This document shows, piece by piece, positions 63,601-64,000 of a stretch of DNA of 64,000 bases; positions within the stretch are counted from its first letter, which is position 1; each line of letters begins with the position of its first letter. The notes beneath the pieces were generated by a model that was given only the letters and a program-made list of their open reading frames with translations, was not told where the DNA came from and made no database searches. The stretch is taken from NCBI GenBank assembly GCA_000499405.2, contig HG738137.1, positions 10,238,768-10,302,767 on the forward strand, given 5' to 3'. Source of the stretch: Onchocerca volvulus. Taxonomy: Eukaryota > Nematoda > Chromadorea > Rhabditida > Onchocercidae. The position numbers and the translations under genes are program-made.

Positions 63601-64000
63601 AAAAACTCTTCGTGTTTCTCATTCCAAGCAGTAATATTATTAAATTTTTTTTTTTTTTATTTTTTAAATTTTTGCAGGCATTATAATTATTTCCTATTGG
63701 TTTGCTTTTTTTTCTGTTTTTTTTTTTTTTAATTTGAAAAATTTTGGATGAAAAATATTGGAGAATCTTCAATCTGTCTTTTTAATCAATCAAAAGTTAA
63801 CAAAAAATAGTCGAAAAAAAATGACTTTTAGACTTAATCAGTAAATTTCTTAATGGAAAATTGTTTGTTACACTCTATTTCATTCCCATCAAAGATTTTA
63901 TTCGATTTTTTTTTCTTTTTAATGAGATTTTCCATTTTCGATCAGATAAACGAAAAAAAAGGAATAATATATTTCAATTCCTTCCTTTGATAGATATTCA
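60610..64000. other. AT-rich terminal stretch, no gene recognised
   Basis: There are A/T runs (about 63585-63605, 63643-63660, 63713-63731) and ATT/TAA words. Short open frames have neither motifs nor matching splice sites. It could be intergenic or the intron of a gene beyond the right edge. Confidence 0.55.

Overview
The window is nuclear DNA of a nematode. It is about three-quarters A+T, full of homopolymer runs and microsatellites, and its protein-coding genes are broken into short exons by introns of roughly 150 to 3,000 bases with TTT(N)CAG-type 3' splice sites. A parasitic clade III (filarial-like) nematode would fit, but that is an inference from composition and gene style. No tRNA, rRNA, CRISPR or prokaryotic feature was seen.

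Layout. (1) 66-10094, minus: one long chain of exons whose reading phases all match. It encodes an acidic N-terminal tail, one membrane segment, an unrecognised glycosylation-site-bearing region and, at the C-terminus, a protein-phosphatase (PPP/PP1-like) fold that has lost most metal-binding residues. It runs off the left edge. (2) About 10-19 kb: a large gap between divergent genes, holding tandem repeats, a palindromic 21-bp array, a GC-richer island and two small coding-looking islands. (3) 19261-25202, plus: an RGS protein of the RZ (RGS17/19/20) type; its third visible intron carries a broken Pif1/Helitron-type helicase. (4) 31004-41430, plus: a Grainyhead transcription factor (grh-1) with a long polyglutamine tract, a repeat-rich probable 5' leader and a pair of equal-length alternative exons in its DNA-binding domain. 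(5) 45505-48412, minus: an NME6-type nucleoside diphosphate kinase, convergent with grh-1. (6) 49811-53241, plus: a DHHC palmitoyltransferase of the ZDHHC9/14/18 group, divergent from NME6. (7) 55765-60472, plus: TIM44 of the mitochondrial import motor. (8) 60.6-64 kb: AT-rich, no gene recognised.

These are ordinary dispersed genes rather than one pathway. Exon coordinates were read by eye from splice signals, conserved motifs and phase. For grh-1, NME6, the DHHC gene, TIM44 and RGS the summed exon lengths give uninterrupted frames. The two most interesting points are the membrane-anchored pseudophosphatase and the mutually exclusive-looking 58-nt exons of grh-1, where including both would create an immediate stop.
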